From contig CAZLHO010000025.1 in NCBI GenBank assembly GCA_964559455.1, positions 1 to 39,452 on the forward strand: a DNA stretch of 39,452 bases, given 5' to 3'. Below the pieces are notes generated by a model, which ran no database searches, was not told where the DNA came from, and saw nothing but the letters and a program-made list of their open reading frames with translations. The DNA comes from CAZLHO01 sp964559455. GTDB lineage: Bacteria > Krumholzibacteriota > Krumholzibacteriia > LZORAL124-64-63. The translations under genes and the position numbers were made by a program. Shown here piece by piece: positions 16,450 through 24,026 of the stretch (position 1 is the first letter of the stretch; the number at the start of each line of letters is the position of its first letter).

Positions 16450-16479
16450 ATTATATCAAATTTTGATATTCTGCATCAA
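16450..16479 (-). promoter_or_regulatory. AT-rich promoter with a perfect palindromic operator
   Basis: On the minus strand TTGATG (16479-16474) and a consensus TATAAT (16455-16450) are 18 bases apart, about 95 bases before the ATG of the propeller gene. The palindrome ATATCAAA-t-TTTGATAT (16453-16469) fills the spacer and overlaps the -10 box, as a repressor site would. This is one of the most AT-rich patches in the window. Confidence 0.65.
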
Positions 16480-16559
16480 CCCCCCCGGGTATCTGCGGCC
16501 CGCGCCGGGCGGGCCGTGCGGCGGCATCATGACAGATAAGGGAACGGGGAGCAAGACGG

Positions 16560-16646
16560 CGATACGCCGCCAAGGGAAGCGGACGGGACGGCCTCTCGGC
16601 CGTACCGCCCGCGTATCGCGGCCGTGCCGCTCCCCCGTGCGGGGGA
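16560..16646 (-). terminator. Compound hairpins after the transglutaminase/TPR gene
   Basis: Two structures follow the TGA at 16651 on the minus strand. The first is a six-base-pair hairpin (16631-16636 with 16641-16646). The second is larger: outer arms 16560-16567/16611-16618, then 16581-16586/16605-16610, then 16588-16593/16598-16603 closed by a GAGA tetraloop. One pair in the middle helix is a mismatch on the plus strand but G-U on the minus strand, which supports a minus-strand RNA. It may be a terminator or a stable 3' structure. I see no gene in 16353-16650. Confidence 0.5.
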
Positions 16647-16650
16647 ACGG

Positions 16651-18114
16651 TCAGTAATCCTGGCGCTCGAAGGGGGTTTCCAGGTAGCGCCGCGCGTAGT
16701 CCACGGCGCCGCGGTGGTCGAGACCGATCTCGATGACGCGGCGGTACTGCTCCAGCGCCATGTCGCGCCGCCCCAGCAGATCGTAGGTGTTCCCCAGATA
16801 GTTCCGCACCCAGACGACGGTCTCGCGGCGGTCGAGCTGGTGTCCGGGCAGGCTGCTCAGGGCGCGGTTGAACGAGGACTCGGCCTTGTTGTAGGCCCCC
16901 TTGCGCAGGTAGACGCGGCCGAGGTTCATCCAGACGCGGACGTCCTCGCTGTCGGGCGAGAGCAGGCAGCCGGTCTCGACCTCGTCATAGAGCCCGGCGT
17001 CGAAGTACTGGGCGCCCAGGCGCTGGTAGGCCATCGTGCGCGCGAATTCAGGGTCGGCGTGCTTGTCGCCGAAGACGAAGTAACCGCCGTGGACGACGTC
17101 GTGGTTGAAGCCCGAGACGCGCGCGGCCAGCGGCGCGGCCTGTTCGATCCCGACCCGGTCCTCCGCCGACGGGAGGCTGCCGCCCGGACCCGGCACCGCG
17201 TAGTTGCCCACGTGCAGGATCAGCCGGTGGGCGTAGAGGTTGCCCAGCAGCCAGCCGGGATCGCCTCCGGGGATGTCCAGCGTGCGGGCCAGGGCCTGGG
17301 CCTCGCTCGCGTCGTAGCCGTCGACGCCGGAGCGCAGGAACTGGCCGATCGAGGGGTCGGCCGGCAGCCAGCCCCGGCCGGGCAGGTGGAATTCGGCCCA
17401 GCGGTGACGGCCGCCGTCCAGCCACTCGCCGGTGACCGGTCGCGCCGGCACGTCCAGCGAGCGCATCAGGGCCGAGAAGAGCAGGGCGTATTGGCCGCAG
17501 TCGCCGCGTCGGGTGAGGCTGACCGTCCGGGCGCTGTTCTCGCCCGCGCCCCCCATCACGAAGGTCATGTTCTCCAGCATCCAGTCGTAGACGAGGCGGG
17601 CCTGAAGCCAGGGGTCGCTCTCGTCGCCGACGATCTCCCGCGCCAGCGCCGCCACTTCCCCTCCCGTCTCGATGCCGTATTCGGAGCGCGTCCAGCGCCG
17701 CCGCAGCCCCTCGTCGAGGGGGGCGACGTCGGCCGAAGGCTCCGCGGGGGCGATCAGGGGCTCGGCCTCGACCTCGAAGTCGTAGCGCAGCATCAGTTCG
17801 CGGTCGCGGCCGCCCACCTCGATCTCCCAGACGGCGAAGCGGTTCTCGCCGTCCGGCCCGTCGACGATCTCCTTGACCGGGGGTTCGAAGCTCCCCAGGC
17901 GGATGCGCTGGCCCGGGCGGTCCACGGGCAGGGCGACCCAGACGGTCAGCTCCGCCGAGCCGTGGCCGGGCGTGATGTGGTCGACCACGTACCAGAAGCT
18001 GCCCGGCAGGGATTCCGCGGCGGGCGCGGCGACCGGAAGAGCGACCGAGGCCAGCGCCGTCGCGGTCAGCAGGACGGCCCCGATGCGGATGGTGGATGTC
18101 GGGTCGTACTTCAT
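16651..18114 (-). CDS. Exported transglutaminase-like protein with C-terminal TPRs
   Basis: The 487-residue protein has a signal peptide (about residues 8-33). A beta-rich N-terminal domain leads into a transglutaminase-like core with the triad Cys206 (RRGDCGQYALLFSALMRSL), His237 (GGRHRWAEFHL) and Asp253 (PADPS). The C-terminal 120 residues are TPR-like (VWMNLGRVYLRKGAYNKAESSFNRAL, then NYLGNTYDLLGRRDMALEQYRRVIEIG). Bacterial members of this superfamily are peptidases or crosslinking enzymes of the envelope; the substrate here is unknown. It follows the 19-heme cytochrome gene by 63 bases on the same strand, with a hairpin between, so partial cotranscription is likely. A GGGGGG tract lies just before the ATG. 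Confidence 0.8.
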   Translation of the reverse strand: MKYDPTSTIRIGAVLLTATALASVALPVAAPAAESLPGSFWYVVDHITPGHGSAELTVWVALPVDRPGQRIRLGSFEPPVKEIVDGPDGENRFAVWEIEVGGRDRELMLRYDFEVEAEPLIAPAEPSADVAPLDEGLRRRWTRSEYGIETGGEVAALAREIVGDESDPWLQARLVYDWMLENMTFVMGGAGENSARTVSLTRRGDCGQYALLFSALMRSLDVPARPVTGEWLDGGRHRWAEFHLPGRGWLPADPSIGQFLRSGVDGYDASEAQALARTLDIPGGDPGWLLGNLYAHRLILHVGNYAVPGPGGSLPSAEDRVGIEQAAPLAARVSGFNHDVVHGGYFVFGDKHADPEFARTMAYQRLGAQYFDAGLYDEVETGCLLSPDSEDVRVWMNLGRVYLRKGAYNKAESSFNRALSSLPGHQLDRRETVVWVRNYLGNTYDLLGRRDMALEQYRRVIEIGLDHRGAVDYARRYLETPFERQDY

Positions 18115-18140
18115 TTCCCCCCCTTGAACCCCGCCGGGAC

Positions 18141-18165
18141 GGGCGCCGCGCAGCGGCCGGCGCCC
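18141..18165 (-). terminator. Intercistronic hairpin after the 19-heme cytochrome gene
   Basis: GGGCGCCG (18141-18148) and CGGCGCCC (18158-18165) form an eight-base-pair stem with a nine-base loop between the cytochrome stop and the transglutaminase gene. It could reduce read-through or protect the upstream message. Confidence 0.45.
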
Positions 18166-18177
18166 GCGACCGACGGA

Positions 18178-20982
18178 CTAGCGGTATCCGAAGAGCTCCG
18201 CCCAGATGATCAGCACGACCAGGCCCAGGCCGATCGTCAGGGCGGTGAATCCGAAGATCCTGAAGGCCTTGACCATGCTCGGGTGCATGGGCTCGACCAG
18301 GCGTTTCTCGAGCTCGCCGCTGGCGACCAGCTCCTCGTACTCGCGGGGCCGGTCCTCCTTGAACTCCTCCACGGACATCCGGCCGGTGAAGATGACCGGG
18401 TCCATCGGGAAACGGTCGGGCCGGAAGTGCGTGTTGAAGAAGTGCACCGTGAAGATGAAGCCCGTGGCGAGCAGGGCCTCGTCCGAATGGATGATCGTGG
18501 CCACGTTGATGAACCAGCCCGGGAAGAAACGGGTGAAGAACTCGGGGAACCACAGGATCAGTCCCGAGAAGCCGATCATGCCCACGCCCCAGAAGACGGC
18601 GAAGTAGTCGAATTTCTCCCAGTAGGTCCAGCGGCCGTAGGCCGGGCGCGGCCCGAGGCCCACGAACCAGCGCATCGTCTGGCCGAACTCGACCGCGTCG
18701 CGCCGGTTGGGCAGCATCGAGTTGGCGTGCGTGAAGAAGTCGCGCCAGGTCCCGCCGGCGCGGCGCTTGCTGTCGACGATGTGGATGATGTGCCGGATGA
18801 AGTAGAAGAAGGTGATCAGGGCGCAGAAGCGGTGGATGACCCCGGTGCCCTGGAAACCGCCCAGCATATGTGAAATCCACTGGGCCCAGGGCAGATACGA
18901 GAATTTCAGGGTCATGCCCGTGACCGCCAGGCCCAGGAAGCTGACGATCACCAGCACGTGCAGGTAGCGGGGCAGGCGCTCGAAGCGGCGGTACTGCTTG
19001 GCCCCCTCGGCCTCGGAGCCGGCGCGCAGCCGGCGCGAGTGACGCATGGCCTGCAGCGACCGCGGCAGCCAGAGCAGGGTGTGGATGCCGAAGAAGGAGA
19101 AGGTGCCCACCAGCAGGACGGTCATGAACAGCCAGGTCCCGTAGATGAACGGGTACTTGTCCCGGTCGTGGTGGGTGGCGTGGGTCAGGTAGCCCGCGAA
19201 CTGCCGGTGGGAGCCCTCGTGGCAGGCGCCGCAGGTCGCGACGATGTTCTCGCGCGAGAGGGTCGAGGCGGGGTTGTCGGGCGGCAGGATGTCGTGCGAC
19301 CCGTGGCAGTCCTGGCACTTGGCCGTCTCGGTGTAGCCCAGCTTCACCACCTTGCCGTGGAAGGTGTCGAAGTAGGACTCGGTGACGTCCTCGTGGCACT
19401 TGCCGCAGGTGCTCACGATCTCGCGCATGAAGCCCTGGGCGTCGGTGCGCGCGATCTCGTGGGAGCTGTGGCAGTCGTCGCACATCGGCAGTTCGACCTC
19501 GCCGCGAGCCTCGCCGGTGAAGTGGATGCTGCCGGTGAAGGTCTCGTAGATGCCCTCGTGGCACTTCGAGCAGGTCTGGGCGATGTTCACCCGGTGGATG
19601 CTGGAGCGGACGTCGGAAATCGGCAGCACGTGGTGGGCCGTGTGGCAGTCGGTGCACTTCGCAGAGACGACCAGGCCGCTCTCCGAGATCGCCTGGCCGT
19701 GCACGCTGGCCGCGTAGTTCTCGACCATGTGGTCGATCGTACCCTGGTAGCGGACGTCCGCGCGTCCCCCCTCGCCGTGGCATTCGCCGCACATCCCGGC
19801 GACGTTGCTCACGTAGGCCGGCGACCGCGGATCGCCCTTGAGCTTCACGTCGTGGACGCCGTGGCAGTCGGTGCAGCCCGGGACGTCCGGGTCGCCCCGC
19901 GCGCTCAGGGTGCCGTGCGTGCTCTCGGCGTAAAGCGCCACCTGCTCGGCGTGGCAGATCGAGCAGTCCACCCGGGCGGCCACCGTGGCGCAGGGCCGAT
20001 CCATCGAGGGCGTGGCGCCGGTGTGGCACTGGGCGCAGGTCACCTTGCGGTGGGCCGAATCCCGGGTATGGGCCTCGTCGACGAAGAGCGAGATCACCGA
20101 GTCGCCGCGGGTCGTCGTCAGCCCGGGGTCGCGGTGGCAACCCAGGCATTCCCGGTCGGCCATGCCCTCGGCGTAGAAGACCCGCCGCACCTCGTGGGGC
20201 TGGTGGCATTCGACGCAGGCCGGCACCTTATGCGGCTCCTGCTCCCAGAGCTCGCCGCTGATGACCTTCTGGTGCACCTGCTCGATGCGCCCGTGGCACT
20301 TCTGGCAGGTGGCGGCCACCCGGTCCCGGTGGATGGTGGAGGTCGGGTCGGTGTGCGGCCGGACGTCGTGGGCGGTGTGGCAGTCGGTGCAGACGGCCGA
20401 GATGGTCAGGCCCCGCTTGTAGAGCCCCTCGCCGTGGATGCTCTGCGAGTAGTTGGTCAGGATGCTGTCCTGGGGGATGGCGTACATCCGCGAGACCGGC
20501 GAGCCTTCCTTGTGGCAGCTGCCGCACATCAGCGGGATGTTGAAGCGGTTGACGCGGGAATCGGGGTCTTCGGGAGGACGGATGTCGTGGGCGCCGTGGC
20601 AGTCCCAGCAGATCGGCGCCAGGGGCTCGCCGCCGGCCGCCAGTTCGCCGTGGAGGCTGCGGGCGTAGACCTCGGCCTCGGCGTCGTGGCACATCGAGCA
20701 GTCGACGGGCGCCAGGCTCTCCTCGTGGGGGAACTCGGCCCCGTCCAGGTCGGCGTGGCAGTCGACGCAGCCCAGGCCCTGCTCGCCATGGACCGAGCGC
20801 TCCCAGGTCCCGCTGTCGATGTAGAGCGAGACGACGCGGCCGTCGCGGTTCTTCGTCAGATCCTCGTCCTCGTGGCACATCAGGCAGTCCTCGACCTCCT
20901 GGGCGGCGGCCGGGACGGCCACGAGCGCCATCAGGATCGGGAAGAGGAGCGATACGAGGACCTTGGCGCGGGAAGCGGTCAT
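18178..20982 (-). CDS. 19-heme cytochrome c fused to membrane cytochrome b (CbcL-like architecture)
   Basis: The 934-residue protein has a signal peptide (MTASRAKVLVSLLFPILMALVAVPAAAQ) and nineteen CxxCH motifs between residues 33 and 588. About five hydrophobic segments of cytochrome b561/FdnI type follow, with candidate heme-b histidines in RYLHVLVIVSF, GVIHRFCALITFFYFIRHIIHI and ATIIHSDEALLATGFIFTVHFFN. The layout matches CbcL of Geobacter, a quinol-linked c- and b-type cytochrome of extracellular electron transfer, but with roughly twice the c-hemes that I recall for CbcL. It should pass electrons between the quinone pool and the periplasm. I chose ATG 20982 because AGGGGGA lies upstream; ATG 21027 would add 15 residues before the signal peptide without a ribosome site. 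Heme spacing shows an internal duplication. Confidence 0.85.
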   Translation of the reverse strand: MTASRAKVLVSLLFPILMALVAVPAAAQEVEDCLMCHEDEDLTKNRDGRVVSLYIDSGTWERSVHGEQGLGCVDCHADLDGAEFPHEESLAPVDCSMCHDAEAEVYARSLHGELAAGGEPLAPICWDCHGAHDIRPPEDPDSRVNRFNIPLMCGSCHKEGSPVSRMYAIPQDSILTNYSQSIHGEGLYKRGLTISAVCTDCHTAHDVRPHTDPTSTIHRDRVAATCQKCHGRIEQVHQKVISGELWEQEPHKVPACVECHQPHEVRRVFYAEGMADRECLGCHRDPGLTTTRGDSVISLFVDEAHTRDSAHRKVTCAQCHTGATPSMDRPCATVAARVDCSICHAEQVALYAESTHGTLSARGDPDVPGCTDCHGVHDVKLKGDPRSPAYVSNVAGMCGECHGEGGRADVRYQGTIDHMVENYAASVHGQAISESGLVVSAKCTDCHTAHHVLPISDVRSSIHRVNIAQTCSKCHEGIYETFTGSIHFTGEARGEVELPMCDDCHSSHEIARTDAQGFMREIVSTCGKCHEDVTESYFDTFHGKVVKLGYTETAKCQDCHGSHDILPPDNPASTLSRENIVATCGACHEGSHRQFAGYLTHATHHDRDKYPFIYGTWLFMTVLLVGTFSFFGIHTLLWLPRSLQAMRHSRRLRAGSEAEGAKQYRRFERLPRYLHVLVIVSFLGLAVTGMTLKFSYLPWAQWISHMLGGFQGTGVIHRFCALITFFYFIRHIIHIVDSKRRAGGTWRDFFTHANSMLPNRRDAVEFGQTMRWFVGLGPRPAYGRWTYWEKFDYFAVFWGVGMIGFSGLILWFPEFFTRFFPGWFINVATIIHSDEALLATGFIFTVHFFNTHFRPDRFPMDPVIFTGRMSVEEFKEDRPREYEELVASGELEKRLVEPMHPSMVKAFRIFGFTALTIGLGLVVLIIWAELFGYR
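19460..20892 (-). repeat. Tandem eight-heme duplication inside the cytochrome
   Basis: First cysteines of hemes 1-8 fall at residues 33, 72, 95, 125, 153, 198, 226, 256. Those of hemes 9-16 fall at 279, 316, 340, 370, 398, 443, 471, 501. The intervals are 39-23-30-28-45-28-30 and 37-24-30-28-45-28-30. Flanking text agrees too: CTDCHTAHDV and CTDCHTAHHV at hemes 6 and 14. Confidence 0.85.
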
Positions 20983-21152
20983 GGGAGGATCCCCCTGGGG
21001 CCGGTTGGCGGTCTCGGTGTCCGACATGTTGTTTGCTGGTCAACAGTGCAGAGACAAAAACCACCTGTCAACCAGGACTTTAGGTTCAATTTTAATCAGT
21101 TTCGCAATCTTGCGCTCAAAAACCGGTCGGATCCCAAGAGGGCGAGTTGAGC

Positions 21153-21182
21153 TTGAAGTGACGGCGGAATCGCGTACCTTTT
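21153..21182 (+). promoter_or_regulatory. Possible FCB-type promoter of the outer-membrane protein gene
   Basis: TTG at 21153 is followed after 19 bases by TACCTTTT (21175-21182), close to the Bacteroidetes form TTG-(19-21)-TAnnTTTG. The same site reads as TTGAAG-16-TACCTT in sigma-70 terms. It lies in a relatively AT-rich divergent region (20983-21231) that must also carry the cytochrome promoter. A TTGACA facing the cytochrome gene (minus strand, near 21065-21070) has no good -10 box. A 12-base inverted repeat, CGCAA-tc-TTGCG, occurs at 21103-21114. Confidence 0.35.
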
Positions 21183-21231
21183 TCCGGATACTAGCACAAG
21201 ATCTTCCCGTACCGGAACGAGAACCGCCCCG

Positions 21232-22356
21232 ATGCGTCCGCCGCTCCTCTCGCTGGTCCTGCCGGCCCTGCTGATCGCCTTCGCCGTGGTCCCGGCGGCC
21301 GGCGCCCCGGCTCCGCCCGATTCCGCCGCGGCCGGCGAGCCCTACTATTTCTACCACGGCCTGGACTACGGCAGCGAGTCCCTGATCAACCCCCTGCAGC
21401 TGACGATCAACGGCGGCTTCGGGATCATGCAGGTCTCGAACCGGGACAACCGCATCTTCGACATCGACTATGGCCAGGGCTGGAAGAACGTCTGGAAGAA
21501 CGTGCTCGACCCGACGGGCTGCATCCAGGCGGACGGCTGGTGGCATTTCCTGAAGCGCGAGATCATCCCCGTCAGCATCGACCGCGGCCAGGCCCAGTAC
21601 TGGCCGAACTACACCCAGCACCTGATCGGCGGCGGCATGAGCTACCGCACCCAGGTCGAGTGGTACCGCCGGCACGGCGTCGCCCACTCCCGGACCTGGG
21701 CGGCCGTCACCCTGATGAGCTACCACCTGCTGAACGAGGTGGTCGAGAACGACGACTACGACGGCTGGACCACCGATCCGGTGGCCGACCTCTGGATCTT
21801 CGACCCCCTGAGCATCTGGCTCTTCAGCCACGATTCGGTCTGCCGCTTCTTCAGCGAGACCCTGCACATGCGCGACTGGTCCTACCAGCCGGTCTACGAC
21901 CCCGAGCGCCGCACCCTCGAGAACAACGGGCAGAACTTCTCGATGAAGTGGGACATCCCCGGCTGGGACCGCTGGAGCGTCTTCTACCACTTCGGGACCC
22001 ACGGCGAAGTGGGCCTGTCGCACACCTGGGACGGCGGCGACTGCCTGTCCGCGGGCGGCGGCTTCAAGGCCGACACCCTGGTCGACATCACCGACCGGAC
22101 CAAGACCGTCGAGCTGGCCGTCTCCGGCGGCGTCTTCTGGGACCGCAACGGCTCCCTGCTGGCCTCGCTGCTGGTGGCCAAGTCCAAGGACTACGCCCAG
22201 CGCCTGAACGTCTATCCGGGGGTCTTCAAGATCGCGGGGCTGAGCCCCGGACTCTTCGCGGCGTGGAACCGCGACGGCAAGGGTCTGTTCGGGATCAGCC
22301 TGGCCAGCCTGGGGCTGCCCGTGGGGGTCTCGACGGGCGGCTCGGAGCTGGACTGA
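21232..22356 (+). CDS. Uncharacterised exported, probably outer-membrane, protein
   Basis: The 374-residue protein has a signal peptide (LLSLVLPALLIAFAVVPAAGAPA). The mature chain is rich in aromatic and alternating polar/hydrophobic residues, as in outer-membrane barrels, with repeated short strands in the C-terminal half (SVFYHFGTHGEVGLSHTW, TVELAVSGGVFWD, LFGISLASLGLPVGV). The middle has a conserved-looking, His-, Trp- and Asp-rich stretch (LMSYHLLNEVVENDDYDGW, then TDPVADLWIFDPLSIWLFS) that faintly recalls DUF3943-type proteins; I could not confirm this. There is no heme motif. It lies between, and divergent from or convergent with, the two large membrane cytochrome genes, so a role near electron transfer is possible but unproven. 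The ribosome site before ATG 21232 is weak. Confidence 0.7.
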   Translation: MRPPLLSLVLPALLIAFAVVPAAGAPAPPDSAAAGEPYYFYHGLDYGSESLINPLQLTINGGFGIMQVSNRDNRIFDIDYGQGWKNVWKNVLDPTGCIQADGWWHFLKREIIPVSIDRGQAQYWPNYTQHLIGGGMSYRTQVEWYRRHGVAHSRTWAAVTLMSYHLLNEVVENDDYDGWTTDPVADLWIFDPLSIWLFSHDSVCRFFSETLHMRDWSYQPVYDPERRTLENNGQNFSMKWDIPGWDRWSVFYHFGTHGEVGLSHTWDGGDCLSAGGGFKADTLVDITDRTKTVELAVSGGVFWDRNGSLLASLLVAKSKDYAQRLNVYPGVFKIAGLSPGLFAAWNRDGKGLFGISLASLGLPVGVSTGGSELD

Positions 22357-22376
22357 GGCGGCGGCGTCAGCGCCTC
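22355..22376. terminator. Short hairpin between convergent genes
   Basis: GAGGCG (22355-22360) and CGCCTC (22371-22376) can pair and overlap the 3' ends of both convergent genes, whose stops are only ten bases apart. It is a weak candidate for a shared terminator. Confidence 0.3.
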
Positions 22377-23866
22377 TGCGTGAGCAGATCCTGCACGTAG
22401 TCGGGCACCGAAGGCGGGGCCTCACGCTCCGCGATCAGGGCGTGGCAAAGGTCGCAGTCCTGGCGGATCGTCTCGCCGGACTCGCTGGCCAGCTCGTCGT
22501 CGTGGCAGCGGAAGCAGCCGTTGGCGGCGAATTCGCCGTCCATGTCGAAATGCGACAGGTGGCTGCCGTAGGTGCCCCACTGGATATCCATCTGCGGGAA
22601 GATGTTGCGCTCGAGGATATCCGCCAGTTCGGCGGCCGCGCCGGGCAGGGCGACGCGCAGGGCCGCCAGGTCGTCGGGGTGGTCCTCGGCGTAGATCGCC
22701 TCGAGGCGGGCCGCGATGCGGCCGGCGGTGTCGTCGTCGGGCTGCAGTTCGCGCAGAACCCGCTCGGCCTCTGCCCGCAGCCAGGGCACGTCCACGGACA
22801 GCCGGCCGCCGACGAAGGTCGCGTCCAGGGCGCCGGCCGGCGTCTCGAAGATGTGGGTCGGGCGGTTGTGGCAGTCCAGGCAGTCCATGGTCCGCCACTC
22901 GCCCTCGCCCCCGGCGCCCTCGTCCCCCCCCCGCAGGAAACGGATCTCGCCCTCGGGGGTCTTCTGGACCACCTCGAGGATTTCCCGGCGGGTGTGGTCG
23001 GCGGCGCGGTAACGCACCTCGTTGCGGGGGTCGACATGCCAGTGGACGCCGGTCGCCGGCGCGCCGGGCAGCGACGAGCCGCCCACCTTGACCATCAGCG
23101 CGGTCACCGAGAGGGAGTTCTCCCGATCGGACTCGACATGCTCGCGCAGCACCAGCTTCGAGCCGTGGAACTTGCTGGGAGCGTGGCATTCCTCGCAGGT
23201 CTCGCGGGCCGGACGCAGGTTCTCGACCGGCGTGGGGATGGGCCGCTGGTAGGTGTCGCCGATCACGGCGAAGACCTGCCTGATGCCGGAGATCTTGGCC
23301 CTGACGAACCAGTCGGCGCCGGGGCCGATGTGGCAGTCCACGCAGTTCACGTTGGAGTGGGCCGAACGGGAATAGGCCACGCCCTCGGGCTCCATGACCT
23401 GGTGGCAGACCTCCAGGCAGAACCCGTTGGAGTCGGTGTAATGGTAGGCCTCGTAGCTGAAGGTGGCGAAGAGGACGACGACGATCACCCCGAAGAACCC
23501 GAGCAGGACGAGCTTGCGCAGGAATTCGGTGCCGCCGATCTGGATGGCCACGGGCGCCGGGCCGCCGCGACGCTCGCGGCGATGGCGCAGGAAGTTGCCG
23601 AAGGCCACCAGGGCCAGACCGCCGACCAGCATCATCGGCAGGACCATGAAGCCGACCAGGTCGACGTAGGGGTTCGAGGGACGGTCGGCCACGATCTGGT
23701 AGACGTGCACCAGCAGGGCCACCACCAGCAGGAAGGCGGCCGACAGCGCCAGAAGGCTGCCCAGCGAGGCGATCCAGTTGGCGTAGAAGACGGGGAGCCA
23801 GCGCTGGAACCAGCTGTTGGCCGCTTCCACCTGGCGGGAACCGAAGCGGCGGCGGGATGAGCTCAT
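22367..23866 (-). CDS. NapC/NirT-type multiheme quinol dehydrogenase with three N-terminal helices (ImcH-like architecture)
   Basis: The 499-residue protein has three N-terminal hydrophobic helices (about residues 27-60, 67-93, 115-138). A periplasmic domain with six heme-binding sites follows: one CX3CH (CLEVCH at residues 150-155, with Met158 nearby) and five CxxCH (CVDCH, CEECH, CLDCH, CFRCH, CDLCH). SNGFCLEVCHQVMEPEG followed by SAHSNVNCVDCHIGPG is the NapC/NirT-type opening, in which the first heme takes electrons from quinol. Three helices plus a NapC domain is the layout of Geobacter ImcH, an inner-membrane cytochrome needed for reducing high-potential extracellular acceptors; as I recall, ImcH has seven hemes. 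AGGAGG lies five bases before the ATG. A run of nine G (C in plus orientation, 22924-22932) lies between hemes 3 and 4. Confidence 0.85.
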   Translation of the reverse strand: MSSSRRRFGSRQVEAANSWFQRWLPVFYANWIASLGSLLALSAAFLLVVALLVHVYQIVADRPSNPYVDLVGFMVLPMMLVGGLALVAFGNFLRHRRERRGGPAPVAIQIGGTEFLRKLVLLGFFGVIVVVLFATFSYEAYHYTDSNGFCLEVCHQVMEPEGVAYSRSAHSNVNCVDCHIGPGADWFVRAKISGIRQVFAVIGDTYQRPIPTPVENLRPARETCEECHAPSKFHGSKLVLREHVESDRENSLSVTALMVKVGGSSLPGAPATGVHWHVDPRNEVRYRAADHTRREILEVVQKTPEGEIRFLRGGDEGAGGEGEWRTMDCLDCHNRPTHIFETPAGALDATFVGGRLSVDVPWLRAEAERVLRELQPDDDTAGRIAARLEAIYAEDHPDDLAALRVALPGAAAELADILERNIFPQMDIQWGTYGSHLSHFDMDGEFAANGCFRCHDDELASESGETIRQDCDLCHALIAEREAPPSVPDYVQDLLTQRR

Positions 23867-24026
23867 GGCGCCTCCTGGGATCGAAAGCCGAACGGCGATG
23901 CCTCACCCTATCATTGCGGCAAGCCGGGAAAAAGCGCCAGATAATTCCTATGATTTATGTAGATGTTCAGGAGCGCCGCAGCAGGTGGATCGTGAAGAGG
24001 CCGCCCCGGCGCAAATGAAAAATCGG

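Noticed and set aside
9999..16466. Plus-strand open frame of 2,155 codons opposite the propeller gene
   Set aside because: It is a shadow: the minus-strand frame has a signal peptide, calcium-loop repeats and a ribosome site, while this frame is low-complexity Val/Gly/Ala/Arg-rich sequence produced by the GC-rich repeats.
16453..16469. Palindrome considered as an FNR/CRP-type box
   Set aside because: The half-sites face the wrong way (ATCAA...TTGAT rather than TTGAT-N4-ATCAA) and the centre is one base, so the regulator is left unnamed.
20983..21027. Upstream ATG at 21027 as start of the 19-heme cytochrome
   Set aside because: It lacks a ribosome site and would place fifteen polar residues before a complete signal peptide; the ATG at 20982 has AGGGGGA upstream.
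18958..21150. Plus-strand open frame opposite the 19-heme cytochrome
   Set aside because: It is an antisense shadow of the CxxCH-rich gene; its composition is Val/Ala/Gly/Arg-rich and no signal or ribosome site is present.
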